Source: Cyanobacteria bacterium OH_PDB_112 | GTDB lineage: Bacteria > Cyanobacteriota > Vampirovibrionia > Gastranaerophilales > CAJFVJ01 | Direction of reading: 5' to 3' | Assembly: GCA_023457295.1 (NCBI GenBank) | Contig: JAEWLZ010000290.1 | Span: 1 to 7,317 of the forward strand | DNA: 7,317 nucleotides | In this document: positions 1-4,767 of the stretch, one piece after another | How positions within the stretch are numbered: the first letter of the stretch is position 1 | Layout: each line of letters begins with the position of its first letter | Made by a program: the position numbers and the translations under genes | The notes under the pieces: generated by a model | What the model was told of the DNA's origin: nothing | Database searches by the model: none | The model's input: the letters and a program-made list of their open reading frames with translations, nothing else

Positions 1-45
1 GTTACAACACAATACAAACGTGATAATTTCACATTTGAGGACTAA
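1..45 (+). CDS. C-terminal end of upstream gene, probably ExbB/TolQ
   Basis: Frame 1 is open from the window edge and encodes VTTQYKRDNFTFED before a TAA at 43-45, three bases before the exbD start. The exbD ribosome-binding site (GAGG, 37-40) lies inside these last codons, as expected for tightly coupled operon genes. ExbD/TolR genes usually follow the gene for the MotA/TolQ/ExbB proton-channel subunit, so that identity is inferred from position. Fourteen residues are too few to recognise the family. Frame 2 is also open, to 52, but would run into exbD. Confidence 0.42.
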   Translation, partial: VTTQYKRDNFTFED

Positions 46-48
46 AAA

Positions 49-441
49 ATGAAATTTAAAAAACGTGATGCTTTCAATGAAATAAATATAACTCCATTAA
101 CGGACATTTTTCTGGTATTGCTTATCATTATGATGGTTGTAGCTCCTTTGCTTGACCAACAGGGATTAAATTTAACTGTTCCTTCAAATGTTGAAACTCA
201 AGATGTACCGAAAGATTCTAAAATATTGGAAATAACGGTAACAGACGCAGGAACTTATCAAGCAGGAGAAGACTCCATTCCTGCTGAAAATTTGAGCGAA
301 TATATTAAATCAAAATCCGCAGAATACAAAGACGGTGTTCTGATTCAGGCACAAGAAAATTCTACACACGGAGCAGTTGTAAAAGTTATGGACGCAGCTC
401 GCAATGCAGGAGTTACAAGCGTTTCTCTTGCCGGAGCATAA
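49..441 (+). CDS. exbD: ExbD/TolR family biopolymer transport protein
   Basis: Inner-membrane subunit of a proton-driven energising complex of the ExbB-ExbD (TonB) or TolQ-TolR type. It couples proton-motive force to outer-membrane uptake or envelope upkeep. The 130-residue length is typical. A short basic cytoplasmic N-terminus (MKFKKRD) leads into the family hallmark INITPLTDIFLVLLII and one membrane helix at about residues 16-34. Asp19 matches the conserved membrane aspartate of the proton path. The rest is a periplasmic domain ending in the family pattern VLIQAQEN...VVKVMDAARNAGV (about 97-122). The ATG has GAGG nine bases upstream, inside the end of the preceding gene, so the two are probably co-transcribed and coupled. 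The sequence cannot separate ExbD from TolR, since no TonB or TolB neighbour is visible. The stop lies five bases from the convergent cupin gene. Confidence 0.93.
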   Translation: MKFKKRDAFNEINITPLTDIFLVLLIIMMVVAPLLDQQGLNLTVPSNVETQDVPKDSKILEITVTDAGTYQAGEDSIPAENLSEYIKSKSAEYKDGVLIQAQENSTHGAVVKVMDAARNAGVTSVSLAGA

Positions 442-446
442 AATTT

Positions 447-716
447 TTAATCAAACCTATAAGCTTTTACAACGGGTTTTTTTATATTCCAAATACATTT
501 TAAACCTTCAGGGAAAACTACAAGATCACCTGCTTTAAAAGAAACCGTTTCCCATTCTGTTTCCACTGTTACTTCTCCTTCGAAAATATAACAGGTTTCT
601 TTTGCCGTATAATCCCACTCAAATTTTGAGACATCTTTTGCCCATCTTCCCCAGGTATCAAGGTCTAAATCTTCTATTTCCTGTTCTGAAGGTTTTGTAA
701 TTTGTATATTAAGCAT
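447..716 (-). CDS. Small cupin-fold protein (DUF861 / cupin_3 type)
   Basis: An 89-residue single-domain cupin resembling the cupin_3 (DUF861, EutQ/ureidoglycine aminohydrolase-like) group. Residues 33-50 carry the group signature around W34.Y36..KE40.CYI.EGEV, and residues 63-78 the second motif GDLVVFPEGLKCIWNI. The usual His-rich metal site of classical cupins is absent, as is common in this group, so substrate and activity cannot be given. It ends with PVVKAYRFD, a typical C-terminus for these short proteins. AGGA (727-730) precedes the ATG at suitable spacing. It has its own candidate extended -10 promoter and is convergent with exbD, five bases away. It is probably cytosolic, with no signal peptide or membrane segment. 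Confidence 0.85.
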   Translation of the reverse strand: MLNIQITKPSEQEIEDLDLDTWGRWAKDVSKFEWDYTAKETCYIFEGEVTVETEWETVSFKAGDLVVFPEGLKCIWNIKKPVVKAYRFD

Positions 717-749
717 TTTTAAAAATTCCTAAATATTAGATTTTTTTTA

Positions 750-758
750 ATTATAACA
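750..758 (-). promoter_or_regulatory. Extended -10 promoter for the cupin gene
   Basis: The minus strand reads TGTTATAAT, a perfect TGnTATAAT extended -10. No good -35 hexamer lies 15-18 bases upstream, which extended -10 promoters often tolerate. Transcription would start near 743 and give a leader of about 27 bases containing the AGGA site at 727-730. The position between the cupin and JAMM-like genes implies separate transcription of the cupin. Confidence 0.42.
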
Positions 759-809
759 TAATTGATGCTTCAAAAATATTATTCACCTTAATTATTTATT
801 ATGTACTAT

Positions 810-1634
810 TTATCCTGTCTTTTTATAATTTTTTTGAATGTCAGGAAACAAATTTGATTTAGAAAAATGAAAATTTAAAACGCCATACTTATCGAAAATA
901 TTTTTGTTATTTTTCTTGATTGATAAATCTTTGAATAAATCTTTCATACTTCTTGCAAAATCTTCTTCAAAATTAATAAGTGATAAATCTCCTTGTTTGT
1001 GATGATATTCATAACCATAATCATCCGCAAATTTGGTCCAAATATCTTTCATATATTGATTCATTTCTTCCATTTGCTGCCGTAGCCCTATACCTGACAG
1101 AAAAAGTTCTGTTTGTTTTGAGATACTTTTTTGATTTATTTTTTCCAGCTCTTTTAATGCTAATTCTTTATCTTCTTCTCTGTGTAAGTTTGTTTTTCTC
1201 ATATAAAATTCTCCGCCCGCAGGGTCAACAGCAGAGATTTGAAACAGATTGTCTTGAACCAAAATTTTTACATCAGCATCTGATAGCGTAGAGCCGTTAG
1301 GATGATTATGAAGAATGGAATAATTTTTTCCAAGAAGAAACTTGTTAATTTTTACAGAATGGGAATCACCTTTTATATTATAAACAACTTCAGCATATGT
1401 ATTCAAAACATAAGCTTCTTCATCTTTTTTATCTTTAATATTTTCGGCAAAAAATTTCGTCCTTTTTTCAATGGCTAACTTTATGGAATCACTACTTTTT
1501 TCAAAATAATCAGAGGGCATTTTTAGCAAATATTTTGATTTATTAAAATCAGCTGTTTTTTCATAAAGTTTATTTAAAGTTTTTAAAGGAATAATATCTG
1601 GCTTTTCAAAGCTTTTTATATAGTTGCAATGCAC
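810..1634 (-). CDS. Stand-alone JAMM/JAB metalloprotease-like protein, unknown role
   Basis: A 274-residue protein with a JAMM (MPN+/JAB) metal-site signature: H109-N-H111-P, then S118 and D121 in HNHPNGSTLSDAD. E72 or E73, about 36 residues earlier, is a candidate catalytic glutamate. The spacing H-x-H-x6-S-x2-D is one residue shorter than in RadC (x7). In my recollection it matches the JAB-like domain appended to phage MuF-type head proteins and some polymorphic toxins, which also have a following 'N.L.....AV...G..Y' stretch like residues 128-144 here. Residues 1-70 and about 150-274 are charged, mostly helical-looking and not recognised. No signal peptide or membrane helix is present. The start is GTG, supported by AAGGA (1642-1646, seven bases away). 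No phage or toxin genes adjoin it. A Zn peptidase or isopeptidase activity is inference only. Confidence 0.72.
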   Translation of the reverse strand: MHCNYIKSFEKPDIIPLKTLNKLYEKTADFNKSKYLLKMPSDYFEKSSDSIKLAIEKRTKFFAENIKDKKDEEAYVLNTYAEVVYNIKGDSHSVKINKFLLGKNYSILHNHPNGSTLSDADVKILVQDNLFQISAVDPAGGEFYMRKTNLHREEDKELALKELEKINQKSISKQTELFLSGIGLRQQMEEMNQYMKDIWTKFADDYGYEYHHKQGDLSLINFEEDFARSMKDLFKDLSIKKNNKNIFDKYGVLNFHFSKSNLFPDIQKNYKKTG

Positions 1635-1641
1635 TGACTTT

Positions 1642-1646
1642 TCCTT
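1642..1646 (-). promoter_or_regulatory. Ribosome-binding site fixing a GTG start
   Basis: AAGGA on the minus strand lies seven bases before the GTG at 1634-1632, which is ideal spacing. The next in-frame ATG is codon 39, well inside the conserved-looking part, so GTG is the likely start of the JAMM-like gene. Confidence 0.7.
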
Positions 1647-1706
1647 GAATCACTAACTTATTTCATATAAAACAATTGATTTTAAAAAATTGCCTAATTT
1701 TTAAAG

Positions 1707-1725
1707 AATCTGTTTTATACAGATT
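1707..1725. promoter_or_regulatory. Perfect inverted repeat between divergent genes
   Basis: AATCTGT (1707-1713) and ACAGATT (1719-1725) are exact reverse complements separated by TTTAT. The dyad lies in the 226-base AT-rich gap between the divergently read JAMM-like gene and ogt. Its size and symmetry suit a dimeric repressor operator. A short RNA hairpin is the alternative, but neither side has a clean T-run that would make it a terminator. Downstream, a weak candidate ogt promoter can be seen: TTGATT at 1747-1752 with TATTAT at 1768-1773, spacing only 15. Regulation of either gene by the dyad is inference. Confidence 0.35.
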
Positions 1726-1860
1726 TTAAATTTGTTGCTTTATATGTTGATTATGTAATTAGCTTTTTATTATAGAAAAAATATTAGATTAAATTTAAAA
1801 ATAACTACGCGGTTGTTAAGTTATAAAATTCTTTGTAAAATTGAACCAAAAGGAGTAGAC

Positions 1861-2400
1861 ATGCTTTATTTAACATACTATTCATCTCCTTTAGGTCAAA
1901 TTATGCTTACAAGTGACGGCAATAATATTACAGGATTATGGATAGAAGGACAAAAATATTTTGCTGCTACTGTGAACGATAGGCTATTAGAAGAATCTGA
2001 TTTGCCAATTTTTACAGTCGCAAAAAAATGGTTAGATAATTATTTTCAAGGTCAAAGACCTGATATTTCTGATTTGCCTCTTGCGCCTGAAGGTGGGGAG
2101 TTTAGGCAGGCTGTATGGAAAATTTTATGCAAAATCCCATATGGAGAACTAACAACTTATGGTGATATCGCAAAAAAGATAGCAAAACAAATGAATAAAA
2201 CAACTGTATCAAGTCAAGCTGTTGGCGGAGCAATAGGTCATAACCCGATTGCTATTATTATTCCTTGTCATAGAGTTGTTGGTAAAAATGGAAGTTTGGC
2301 AGGCTATGCTGGAGGAATTGATAAAAAAATAAAACTGCTTAAACTTGAAGGTGTCGATATGTCTACTTTATTCGTACCTCAAAAAGGGACTTCTCTTTAA
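1861..2400 (+). CDS. ogt: Methylated-DNA--protein-cysteine methyltransferase (Ogt/MGT)
   Basis: A suicide DNA-repair protein that moves the alkyl group from O6-alkylguanine to its own cysteine. The 179-residue length fits Ogt. The active site is IIIPCHRVV, with acceptor Cys136, His137 and Arg138. The preceding DNA-binding region has the family patterns FRQAVWKILCKIPYGELTTYGDIA (81-104, split here as FRQAVWK and ILCKIPYGELTTYGDIA) and VGGAIGHNPI (121-130), and GSLAGYAGG follows the active site. At the usual arginine-finger position ('RAVG') this protein has Gln119 (SQAVG). I recall that variant from other bacterial Ogt proteins, so activity is still expected. The ATG at 1861 is preferred over an in-frame TTG at 1813, because AAAGGAG (1849-1855) sits just upstream of the ATG. 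It stands alone and is convergent with tRNA-Leu. Confidence 0.95.
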   Translation: MLYLTYYSSPLGQIMLTSDGNNITGLWIEGQKYFAATVNDRLLEESDLPIFTVAKKWLDNYFQGQRPDISDLPLAPEGGEFRQAVWKILCKIPYGELTTYGDIAKKIAKQMNKTTVSSQAVGGAIGHNPIAIIIPCHRVVGKNGSLAGYAGGIDKKIKLLKLEGVDMSTLFVPQKGTSL

Positions 2401-2472
2401 TTGCTATTTTCAGAAAAATTTATTTTATTTTGTGTGGGTAATTCCCCCACGTGCCAAAAGATTTTTTGCAAT

Positions 2473-2502
2473 AAAAAACCCCCGTGTATACACGAGGGTT
2501 TT
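2473..2502 (-). terminator. Intrinsic terminator of tRNA-Leu, possibly bidirectional
   Basis: On the minus strand, CCCUCGUG (2498-2491) pairs with CACGGGGG (2486-2479) around a UAUA loop: eight base pairs including one U-G wobble, followed by six U. It begins four bases after the tRNA CCA end. Read on the plus strand, the same stem has a C-A mismatch but is also followed by five U. It may therefore also end ogt transcripts, less efficiently. Confidence 0.82.
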
Positions 2503-2590
2503 TGGTGCCGAAGGCCGGACTCGAACCGGCACGAGGGTTGAGCTCGGTGGATTTTGAGTCCACTGCGTCTACCGATTTCGCCACTTCGGC
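2503..2590 (-). tRNA. tRNA-Leu, anticodon CAA
   Basis: An 88-base class II tRNA. The acceptor stem GCCGAAG/CTTCGGC has 7 of 7 pairs. The D-arm is GCG...CGC. The anticodon stem is GTGGA/TCCAC with loop CTCAAAA, placing anticodon CAA at 2556-2554 (reads UUG). The long variable arm has stem CGAG/CTCG, and the T-arm is GCCGG-TTCGAGT-CCGGC. Discriminator A and an encoded CCA (2505-2503) complete it. The long variable arm and CAA anticodon make the leucine identity clear. It is a single-gene unit with its own promoter and terminator. Confidence 0.97.
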
Positions 2591-2601
2591 TTGTGGATAT
2601 A

Positions 2602-2630
2602 ATTTTATTCAAAAAATATTCCTTTTGCAA
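2602..2630 (-). promoter_or_regulatory. Promoter of tRNA-Leu
   Basis: On the minus strand, TTGCAA (2630-2625) is followed by 17 bases and TAAAAT (2607-2602), a reasonable sigma-70-type pair (4/6 and 5/6). The first tRNA base (2590) lies 11 bases past the -10 box, giving a leader of only a few bases, as is usual for tRNA genes. Confidence 0.55.
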
Positions 2631-2668
2631 GTTTTTATTATACTTTTAATCCAATATTTTAAAACAGT

Positions 2669-2818
2669 GTCGCCTTTGTCCGATTTCGCTGTCTTGAAAT
2701 ACGGACTTCTCAGAGCTTTTTATTTCGTTACGATTTTCCTTCCGAAAAATCTTTCACTTCATCAAGCCCTTCGCCTATTCAGGCTTGCACTTCGTGCGTC
2801 GCCTTTGTCCGATTTCGC
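2669..2818. repeat. Structured repeat region with a 21-bp direct repeat
   Basis: The same 21 bases, starting GTCGCCTTTG and ending TCCGATTTCGC, occur at 2669-2689 and 2798-2818, in direct orientation with starts 129 bases apart. Between them lie short hairpins: GATTTT/AAAATC (2732-2737/2746-2751), CAAGCC/GGCTTG (2763-2768/2782-2787) and GCAC-TTC-GTGC (2787-2797). The stretch looks richer in GC than its AT-rich surroundings. No convincing protein is encoded: the plus-strand frame that crosses it also runs antisense through the tRNA. Dispersed palindromic elements are often built like this, but copy number cannot be judged from one window. The second copy abuts the T-run of the minus-strand terminator at 2819-2848. 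Confidence 0.6.
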
Positions 2819-2848
2819 AAAAAAAAAGCCTTTAATTTAAAAAAGGCT
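2819..2848 (-). terminator. Intrinsic terminator of a minus-strand transcript
   Basis: On the minus strand, AGCCTTT (2848-2842) pairs with AAAGGCT (2833-2827) across an 8-base loop and is followed by eight T. On the plus strand the stem is preceded by the A-run and followed by CAAGGG, so it works only leftward. No recognised gene lies upstream of it on that strand up to the oppF start, which implies a small unannotated transcript in 2849-3030. Confidence 0.6.
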
Positions 2849-2875
2849 CAAGGGAAATACAGTCAAATGTGTGGG

Positions 2876-2959
2876 TTAAAAAAAACTTAAATGGGTTTCA
2901 TTCCATTTTCTCAGCTCCCTATTTTTATCGGTGAGTTTTCCACGTGATTTAACTTTCAA
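2876..2959 (-). CDS. Candidate small protein, 27 codons, TTG start
   Basis: The ORF starts TTG AAA GTT (2959) and stops with TAA at 2878-2876. It encodes a basic peptide beginning MKVKSRGKLTDKNREL and ending THLSFF, with eight Lys/Arg against three Asp/Glu and no hydrophobic segment. GGAGGAG (2973-2967) lies exactly seven bases upstream, the strongest Shine-Dalgarno in the window. It is followed in order by the leftward terminator at 2848-2819 and preceded by a possible extended -10 at 3034-3026. I recognise no family. An untranslated small RNA with the same boundaries is the main alternative, and the ORF may be chance given its length and rare start codon. Confidence 0.33.
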   Translation of the reverse strand: MKVKSRGKLTDKNRELRKWNETHLSFF

Positions 2960-2965
2960 ACCAAA

Positions 2966-2985
2966 TCTCCTCCAAAAAGAGGAGA
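2966..2985. promoter_or_regulatory. Hairpin covering the small ORF's Shine-Dalgarno
   Basis: TCTCCTC (2966-2972) and GAGGAGA (2979-2985) are exact reverse complements with a six-base loop. In a minus-strand transcript the GGAGGAG ribosome-binding site of the 27-codon ORF forms the 3' arm, so folding would hide it. This could be translational control, or just a hairpin of a structured small RNA. The downstream T content is too interrupted for a good terminator. Confidence 0.4.
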
Positions 2986-3025
2986 AAACCCTTAAAAAAG
3001 CTTAACGACAAAAACTCCTCAAATG

Positions 3026-3034
3026 GTTATAACA
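3026..3034 (-). promoter_or_regulatory. Candidate extended -10 for the minus-strand small transcript
   Basis: The minus strand reads TGTTATAAC, a TGnTATAAT match with one mismatch. The start would be near 3019 and the transcript, ending at the 2819 terminator, about 200 bases long. No good -35 is seen. The site overlaps the -35 region of the oppF promoter (3029-3034) on the other strand, so the two could compete. Confidence 0.3.
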
Positions 3035-3057
3035 AAACCTGATTAATACGTTATAAT
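3029..3057 (+). promoter_or_regulatory. oppF promoter giving a leaderless mRNA
   Basis: ATAACA (3029-3034, 4/6), 17-base spacer, TATAAT (3052-3057, 6/6). Only ACTTTT separates the -10 box from the ATG at 3064, so transcription should begin at or within a base or two of the start codon. No Shine-Dalgarno is present, which fits a leaderless message. Confidence 0.55.
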
Positions 3058-3063
3058 ACTTTT

Positions 3064-4029
3064 ATGGATAATTTTATAAAAATTGAAAACTTAAAAAAGC
3101 AATTCGAAAGCAAAAAAGGCTTTTGGGGAAATAAAAAAGAAATCGTTTATGCTTTAAACGGTATCAATTTTGAAATAAAAAAAGGTGAAACCTTTGCTTT
3201 GGTAGGAGAATCGGGTTGCGGAAAATCTACCGCAGCAAGATGCATTTTGGCTCTTGAAAAAATTTCTGACGGAAATGTAATTTTTGACGGAACAAATTTA
3301 AGAACAGCAGACAAAAAAACTATCCAAAACCTCCGCAGAAAAATGCAGATTATTTTCCAAAACCCCTATGCCAGCCTAAATCCGCGTATGAAAATCAAAG
3401 ATATACTGGCAGAACCTCTTAAAATAAATCTAAAACTCCCTAAAGCCGAAATTGAAAAAAGAATTCTAGAAATTGCCGATATGACGGGGATTTCTAAAGA
3501 TTCTCTCAATCGCTATCCTCATGAGTTTTCAGGAGGTCAAAGACAAAGAATAGGTATTGCCAGAGCAATTATTTTAAAGCCGGAATTTATTATTGCTGAT
3601 GAGCCTGTGAGTGCTTTGGATGTGAGCATTCAGGCACAAATTCTTAATCTTTTAAAAGATTTAAAACAGGAACTTAATTTGACATATCTTTTTATTTCGC
3701 ATGATTTAAGCGTTGTAAAATATATTGCAGACCGCATAGGTGTAATGTATTTGGGAGAAATGGCAGAAATTGCACCTACAAAAAACCTTTTCGAAAACCC
3801 TAAACATCCTTACACAAAAGCTCTCTTAAATGCAGTTCCTAAAATAGGCAAAGATAATACCTCAAAAATTCTTTTGTCGGGTGACTTGCCAAGTCCGAAA
3901 AATCTACCCAAAGGATGTAAATTTGCATCAAGATGCTCGTATGTTATGGATATTTGCAAAACAACAAATCCCGATTATGTAAATTTTTCATCAGAACACT
4001 GTGCAAAATGCCATCTTTACAAGAATTAA
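3064..4029 (+). CDS. oppF: Peptide ABC transporter ATP-binding protein (OppF/DppF type)
   Basis: Cytoplasmic ATPase subunit of an oligopeptide/dipeptide or nickel-type importer. The 321 residues are full length for the family. Walker A is GESGCGKST (48-56), Q-loop Gln99 in FQNPYASLNPR, signature FSGGQRQR (155-162), Walker B FIIADEP (175-181) and switch His213 in ISHDLS. The C-terminal oligopeptide-transporter extension begins near NPKHPYTKALL (245-255). It contains Cys285, 291, 298, 313 and 316, the Cys-rich tail seen in this family and reported in some members to bind an iron-sulfur cluster. OppF and DppF cannot be told apart here, and the real substrate is unknown. No permease, partner ATPase or binding-protein gene is adjacent, so partners must be encoded elsewhere. 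The stop overlaps the convergent carbonic anhydrase gene by four bases. Confidence 0.9.
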   Translation: MDNFIKIENLKKQFESKKGFWGNKKEIVYALNGINFEIKKGETFALVGESGCGKSTAARCILALEKISDGNVIFDGTNLRTADKKTIQNLRRKMQIIFQNPYASLNPRMKIKDILAEPLKINLKLPKAEIEKRILEIADMTGISKDSLNRYPHEFSGGQRQRIGIARAIILKPEFIIADEPVSALDVSIQAQILNLLKDLKQELNLTYLFISHDLSVVKYIADRIGVMYLGEMAEIAPTKNLFENPKHPYTKALLNAVPKIGKDNTSKILLSGDLPSPKNLPKGCKFASRCSYVMDICKTTNPDYVNFSSEHCAKCHLYKN

Positions 4030-4700
4030 TTGTTTAAAAACTCAACCTGTCCTGTATGAAGACTGTAATAAGCAGGAATTATTTTTACACCATGATTTTT
4101 AACATAATCGGCAATAACAGAATCTTTTTCAACAAGACCTTTTGCGGCAGCTTTTGCATTGTTTTTAGCAACATTATCATAAAAATTCCCTTTCTGTTTC
4201 TTTGCTTTTTCAACAGAAGGTTTTATAAAGCCAGTTAGGCTTTCAATATATTTATCCTCGGGGTCTTTTGAGCATGCAGCTTTTATAGCTCCACAATCTT
4301 GGTGCCCCATAACTATAACAAGTTTTGTTCCCGTATGAACAAGGGCATACTCTATAGAGCCTATAACTTGGTCATCAAGGACGTTTCCTGCATTTCTTAT
4401 TTCAAAAATATCTCCTAATCCCTGATCAAAAATAATTTCGGGAGGAACTCTGGAATCAGAACAACACAAAATAGCAGCTAAAGGATGTTGACCTTTTTCA
4501 AGAGCATGCAATCTTGCCTCGCTTAAATCAGGGTGTACAAGGTGCATTTTTCTAAAATGATTATTTCCTTCTTTAAGTTTTGCAAGAGCCTCATCTGCAT
4601 TGATGCCGGTTTCTGTATTTTCCGTATGAGCATAACTCACAAAATTTAAACCAGAAAAAATAATTCCTAAAATAAAAATTGCCAGTATAATTTTTTTCAT
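4026..4700 (-). CDS. Exported beta-class carbonic anhydrase
   Basis: Zinc enzyme interconverting CO2 and bicarbonate. From the ATG at 4700 it is 224 residues. A signal peptide is clear: KK, then a hydrophobic core at about 4-20, then a likely cut after VSYA (residue 24), implying action in the periplasm or outside. Zinc ligands of the beta class are visible: Cys80 in CSDSR, and His133 with Cys136 in GHQDCGA. The Asp82-Arg84 dyad is intact, as is RNAGN (102-106). GAGG (4710-4707) lies six bases before this ATG. An in-frame TTG two codons earlier would touch the GAGG and is unlikely. An exported beta-CA could supply bicarbonate or manage CO2 at the envelope, but that role is inferred. The gene is divergent from cutA and convergent with oppF. 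Confidence 0.92.
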   Translation of the reverse strand: MKKIILAIFILGIIFSGLNFVSYAHTENTETGINADEALAKLKEGNNHFRKMHLVHPDLSEARLHALEKGQHPLAAILCCSDSRVPPEIIFDQGLGDIFEIRNAGNVLDDQVIGSIEYALVHTGTKLVIVMGHQDCGAIKAACSKDPEDKYIESLTGFIKPSVEKAKKQKGNFYDNVAKNNAKAAAKGLVEKDSVIADYVKNHGVKIIPAYYSLHTGQVEFLNN

Positions 4701-4714
4701 ATCCAACCTCTATC

Positions 4715-4743
4715 TTTTCAAACATCCTAATAAATAATATAAT
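4715..4743 (+). promoter_or_regulatory. cutA promoter
   Basis: TTTTCA (4715-4720, 4/6), 17-base spacer, perfect TATAAT (4738-4743). Transcription would start near 4750, leaving a leader of about 17 bases that carries AAGGA before the cutA ATG. The -35 lies just outside the carbonic anhydrase ribosome-binding site on the other strand. Confidence 0.5.
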
Positions 4744-4767
4744 AAAACTACTTAAAAGGAAATTTTT

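Noticed and set aside
980..1291. Plus-strand hydrophobic 103-codon frame
   Set aside because: It is the antisense of the JAMM-like gene, and its hydrophobicity comes from reading Lys/Glu-rich codons backwards.
1813..1860. Upstream TTG start for ogt adding 16 residues
   Set aside because: AAAGGAG directly before the ATG at 1861 and the usual Ogt N-terminus favour the later start.
2434..2450. GTGGG/CCCAC stem after ogt as its terminator
   Set aside because: No T-run follows on either strand, and the stronger stem at 2473-2502 is better placed.
2397..2630. Minus-strand 77-codon frame overlapping tRNA-Leu
   Set aside because: It is simply the tRNA gene and its flanks read as protein.
2669..2818. 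CRISPR-like repeats
   Set aside because: Only two copies exist, 129 bases apart, with a structured spacer and no cas genes.
2503..2818. Integrated element with attachment site at tRNA-Leu
   Set aside because: The shared 10-mer lies in the D-arm rather than the tRNA 3' end typical of attachment sites, and no integrase is present.
2484..2840. Plus-strand 118-codon frame across the tRNA and repeat region
   Set aside because: It runs antisense through tRNA-Leu and through the direct repeats, has no ribosome-binding site, and its composition (Ser/Leu/Phe/Arg runs) is that of a chance frame.
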